DNA of 7,529 bases from DASUZB01 sp036377075. GTDB lineage: Bacteria; Actinomycetota; CALGFH01. The stretch covers positions 1 through 7,529 of the forward strand of contig DASUZB010000152.1 of NCBI GenBank assembly GCA_036377075.1, written 5' to 3'. The position numbers were made by a program, and so were the translations under genes. This document shows, piece after piece, positions 5,604 through 7,529 of this stretch (positions are counted from its first letter, which is position 1; each line of letters opens with the position of its first letter). The notes under the pieces are model-generated. The model was not told the origin of the DNA. It ran no database searches and saw only the letters and a program-made list of their open reading frames with translations.

Positions 5604-5653
5604 TGGTGGAGCCCCCGCCGGAATCGAACCGGCGACCCCTTCCTTACCATGGA
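5604..5653 (-). tRNA. 3' half of tRNA-Thr(GGU), likely attachment-site remnant
   Basis: Read on the minus strand from 5653 to 5604 this matches the 3' portion of a tRNA. It has 3 nt of the anticodon stem, a 7-nt anticodon loop ATGGTAA with anticodon GGU (5648-5646, Thr), stem strand GGAAG, variable loop GGGTC, a perfect T-arm GCCGG-TTCGATT-CCGGC (5633-5617), GGGGGC, T, then CCACCA. The 5' side breaks down after three anticodon-stem bases (ATC where CTTCC would need to begin), and no D-arm or 7-bp acceptor partner is found at normal distance, so it is not a functional tRNA. Only 6 nt lie between T-stem and discriminator instead of 7. A block from the anticodon stem to the CCA end is what many tyrosine integrases leave as the duplicated att core. 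Confidence 0.7.
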
Positions 5654-5739
5654 TCGGGGGCGCACCGCCATGCTAACCGCCGTCTTCGCAGGTGGCGTGA
5701 AACCGCAAGTACCGCAGTTATGGGCTCAGTTGCAGATCG

Positions 5740-5756
5740 GCTGGGCGGCGCCCGGC
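5740..5756 (-). terminator. Candidate hairpin terminator of the minus-strand operon
   Basis: GCTGGGC (5740-5746) pairs with GCCCGGC (5750-5756), 7 bp with one G-T wobble and a 3-nt loop. It lies 17 nt downstream of the O-methyltransferase stop on the minus strand. No T-run follows, so the call is tentative. Confidence 0.4.
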
Positions 5757-5773
5757 TGAAGCGGCTTCGAACA

Positions 5774-6754
5774 TCATCCGTCAACGGGTTTGCGGGCGAC
5801 GAGTAGCACGGCTTGTGCCTGGTCGGCCAGCAGGTGGTGCTCGATCGGCTGGAAGCCGGCGTCGCGGAGCCAGCCGTGGTAGGCCCCCAGCGGGTGGACT
5901 CGGCCGCCGGCGGTGCGCAGCAGCAGGCCCAGTTCGTACAGCGCGACCCAGCGCGGCCTCGGCTGCTCGTACCCATCCGGGATGACGTCCACGATGGCGA
6001 GTGTCCCACCCGGGCGAAGCGCGCCGTACAGGCAGACGAGCAGGCGGCGGTTGGCGGCCTCGTCGAACAGGTGGCAGAGGTTGCCGGCGATCGCCAGGTC
6101 ATAGACCCCGCGGCCGAGCTCGACCCGGAACAGGTCACCGGCGAGGAAGCGGAACTGCCGCTGGAGGCCCGCATCGCGCACCGCCCGGCGGGTGGCCGGC
6201 ACGACCGCGGGCAGGTCGACGGCCGTGACCACGCAGATGGGGTCGCGCGCGGCGACCGCCAGGCTCCAGGGGGCCGCGCCGGCGCCAGCGTCCAGCACCC
6301 GCGCAGCCGGCGGCAAAAGGGTCGCCGCCCGCTCCGCCACCCCAGCCAGCATCGCCCCGAGGTGGCCGACCACCTCCGGATAGAGGGCAGCGGCACCGTC
6401 GGGCGTGTCGCCGGACACCGGCGGCCGGTCCTCGCGGAGCGCCTCGTCCAGGCGCGCCCAGATTCCGGCCGTGCCCGCGAGCCCGGCCAGGTCGGGAAGG
6501 GCGGCCCGCCAGGTGCCGCCCCCGACCCCCTCGGCCAGGCCCAGCCCGGCCAGGGCGCCGAGCAGCAGCCGGGCGCCGCGCTCGCTGATGGCGCAGGCAC
6601 CGGCCAGCTCGGTGGCGGTCGCCGGGCCGCCGTCCAGCCGGGCGAGGACTCCGAGGCGCCCGGCGGTCTGGAGCGCGGCTGCGGCGGCGAGCGCCTCGGT
6701 GAGGTGGGCGAGCGGCCCGGCGACCGGCCGCGCCGCCGCGGTGGATGCGGTCAT
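5774..6754 (-). CDS. O-methyltransferase (acetylserotonin/COMT-like family)
   Basis: A 326-residue protein with the two-part plan of small-molecule O-methyltransferases. Residues ~12-80 form the winged-helix dimerisation domain (HLTEALAAAAALQTAGRLGV, then ELAGACAISERGARLLLGAL). The catalytic domain has motif I VLDAGAGAAPWSLA (153-166), the acidic strand-2 end VTAVDLP (D180), a GDLF motif (206-209), and NLCHLFDEAANRRLL (225-239), where His228 falls at the position of the catalytic base in CHDW-type plant enzymes. LRPGGTLAIVDVI follows. The family methylates hydroxyls on secondary metabolites, quinones or carotenoids; the substrate here is unknown. The ATG at 6754 overlaps the TGA of the upstream PEP-utilizing gene (ATGA), so translation is coupled and the products probably act in one pathway. 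The same frame stays open further upstream but only as a shadow of that gene. Confidence 0.88.
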   Translation of the reverse strand: MTASTAAARPVAGPLAHLTEALAAAAALQTAGRLGVLARLDGGPATATELAGACAISERGARLLLGALAGLGLAEGVGGGTWRAALPDLAGLAGTAGIWARLDEALREDRPPVSGDTPDGAAALYPEVVGHLGAMLAGVAERAATLLPPAARVLDAGAGAAPWSLAVAARDPICVVTAVDLPAVVPATRRAVRDAGLQRQFRFLAGDLFRVELGRGVYDLAIAGNLCHLFDEAANRRLLVCLYGALRPGGTLAIVDVIPDGYEQPRPRWVALYELGLLLRTAGGRVHPLGAYHGWLRDAGFQPIEHHLLADQAQAVLLVARKPVDG

Positions 6755-7529
6755 GGCTGCGCCTCGACCCGGCCGGTGCCGCCGTCGACGGTGACGAGCT
6801 GGCCGTCGCGCAGCAGGGCGGTGGCGTTGCCCGTGGCCACCACGGCGGGCACCCGGTATTCGCGGGCGATGATCGCCGGGTGCGACAGCAGCCCGCCGGT
6901 GTCGGTGACCAGCGCCCCGACGCTGGGGAACAGCACCGACCACACCGGCGAGGTGACCGGGCAGACCAGCACGTCGCCCGGGCGCAGCTTGCCGAACGCG
7001 GACTCGTCCATCAGCACCCGGACCGGCCCTGTGTAGCGGCCCGGCGAGGCGGCGATCCCATCGACGGCCTGGGCGCCCGCCTGCTGGGCGCGGCTGGAGG
7101 GCGCGGCCTCGAAGATGCGGTCGATGTACCACAGCAGCGCCGTCATGGTGAAGCGGGCCTCTGCGGGGAGGGCGTCCAGCGGGGGCGGCGGCCCGGGGGG
7201 CTTGCCGTAGGTCGCCGGCCCCGGATGCTGCTCGACGAAGGCACGCTCCCCCGTGCGCCGGGCGGCCAGCGACCGCCGTGGCTCCCCGTCGCGCAGCGCC
7301 GCCCGCGCCTCCTCCAGGGTGAGGAAGAAGACGTCGTGGCGCCGGCCGAGCTGCCCGCGGGCGGCCAGGCGCCGGCCGATCTCCAGCACCGGGTAGCGCA
7401 GGATGGCCAGCGGGGCGCTCACGGTGAAGAACTCGTTGTCCTCGCGCACCGGGTAGGCGGCTTCGGCGCGGCCCAGCGCCCGCTCGAAGCGCTCGCGGTC
7501 CGCGGGCGGCCGCCCGGCGAGGGCTGCCC
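6751..7529 (-). CDS. PEP-utilizing enzyme, C-terminal part (5' end outside window)
   Basis: The frame is open from the right edge to a TGA at 6753-6751, giving about 258 residues. The first ~120 are an alpha-helical central region (RFERALGRAEAAYPVREDNE, then RYPVLEIGRRLAARGQLGRR and HDVFFLTLEEARAAL) like that before the phosphohistidine domain of PEP-synthase-like proteins. The C-terminal ~105 residues are the swivelling PEP-utilizer domain: GIAASPGRYTGPVRVL, GDVLVCPVTSPVWSVLF, then VTDTGGLLSHPAIIAREY with the phospho-accepting His at codon 6882-6880, VPAVVATGNAT, and DGQLVTVDGGTGRV. The family includes PEP synthase and rifampicin phosphotransferase, which relay phosphate from ATP through this His; the N-terminal ATP-grasp domain should lie beyond the window. 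The GTG at 7449 is internal. Which reaction it catalyses cannot be decided. It is translationally coupled to the downstream O-methyltransferase. Confidence 0.88.
   Translation of the reverse strand, partial: AALAGRPPADRERFERALGRAEAAYPVREDNEFFTVSAPLAILRYPVLEIGRRLAARGQLGRRHDVFFLTLEEARAALRDGEPRRSLAARRTGERAFVEQHPGPATYGKPPGPPPPLDALPAEARFTMTALLWYIDRIFEAAPSSRAQQAGAQAVDGIAASPGRYTGPVRVLMDESAFGKLRPGDVLVCPVTSPVWSVLFPSVGALVTDTGGLLSHPAIIAREYRVPAVVATGNATALLRDGQLVTVDGGTGRVEAQP

Noticed and set aside
5604..5690. Complete tRNA on the minus strand
   Set aside because: The anticodon stem pairs for only 3 bp and no D-arm or matching acceptor 5' strand exists at normal spacing; only the 3' half is supported.
5813..7036. 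407-codon + strand open frame
   Set aside because: It is antisense to the O-methyltransferase and PEP-utilizing genes, which both have clear motifs; its product is a Gln/Arg/Gly-rich shadow.

Overview
The window looks like high-GC actinobacterial DNA. Codon third positions in the believable genes are almost all G or C, one surface protein ends in an LAxTG-type sorting signal, and two genes appear to be transcribed from promoters lying about 6 nt before the start codon, as in leaderless actinobacterial mRNAs. The exact taxon cannot be named from the sequence.

Left part (1-2736, all + strand): the 3' end of a sortase-anchored surface protein closed by a strong hairpin; a two-gene unit of a DUF6766-like membrane protein with a clear internal duplication and an orphan 136-residue protein; then a small leaderless gene followed 7 nt later by a SAM-dependent methyltransferase whose stop codon is overlapped by a hairpin. 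Middle (2737-5101): about 500 nt without a convincing gene but with several nested stems, a dihydrofolate-reductase-family oxidoreductase closed by a hairpin, a leaderless membrane/PH-like protein, and another 500 nt holding a doubtful minus-strand reading frame interrupted by an in-frame TAG.

Right part: a small conserved protein of unknown function (5102-5380) is followed in the same frame by what reads as the C-terminal tail of a tyrosine recombinase, without start or upstream catalytic residues. Fourteen nt after it lies the 3' half of a tRNA-Thr(GGU) on the minus strand. Together these look like the scar of an integrative element at a tRNA attachment site. Beyond it, a minus-strand operon runs in from the right edge: a PEP-utilizing (phosphohistidine domain) enzyme whose stop overlaps the start of an O-methyltransferase (ATGA).

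No complete new defence or mobile system is visible. The points most worth a second look are the recombinase tail with the half tRNA, the structured gene-free region at 2851-3105, the coupled PEP-enzyme/methyltransferase pair, and the in-frame-stop locus at 4569-4937. The 3845-4053 intergenic stretch shows nothing convincing beyond the promoter at its right end.
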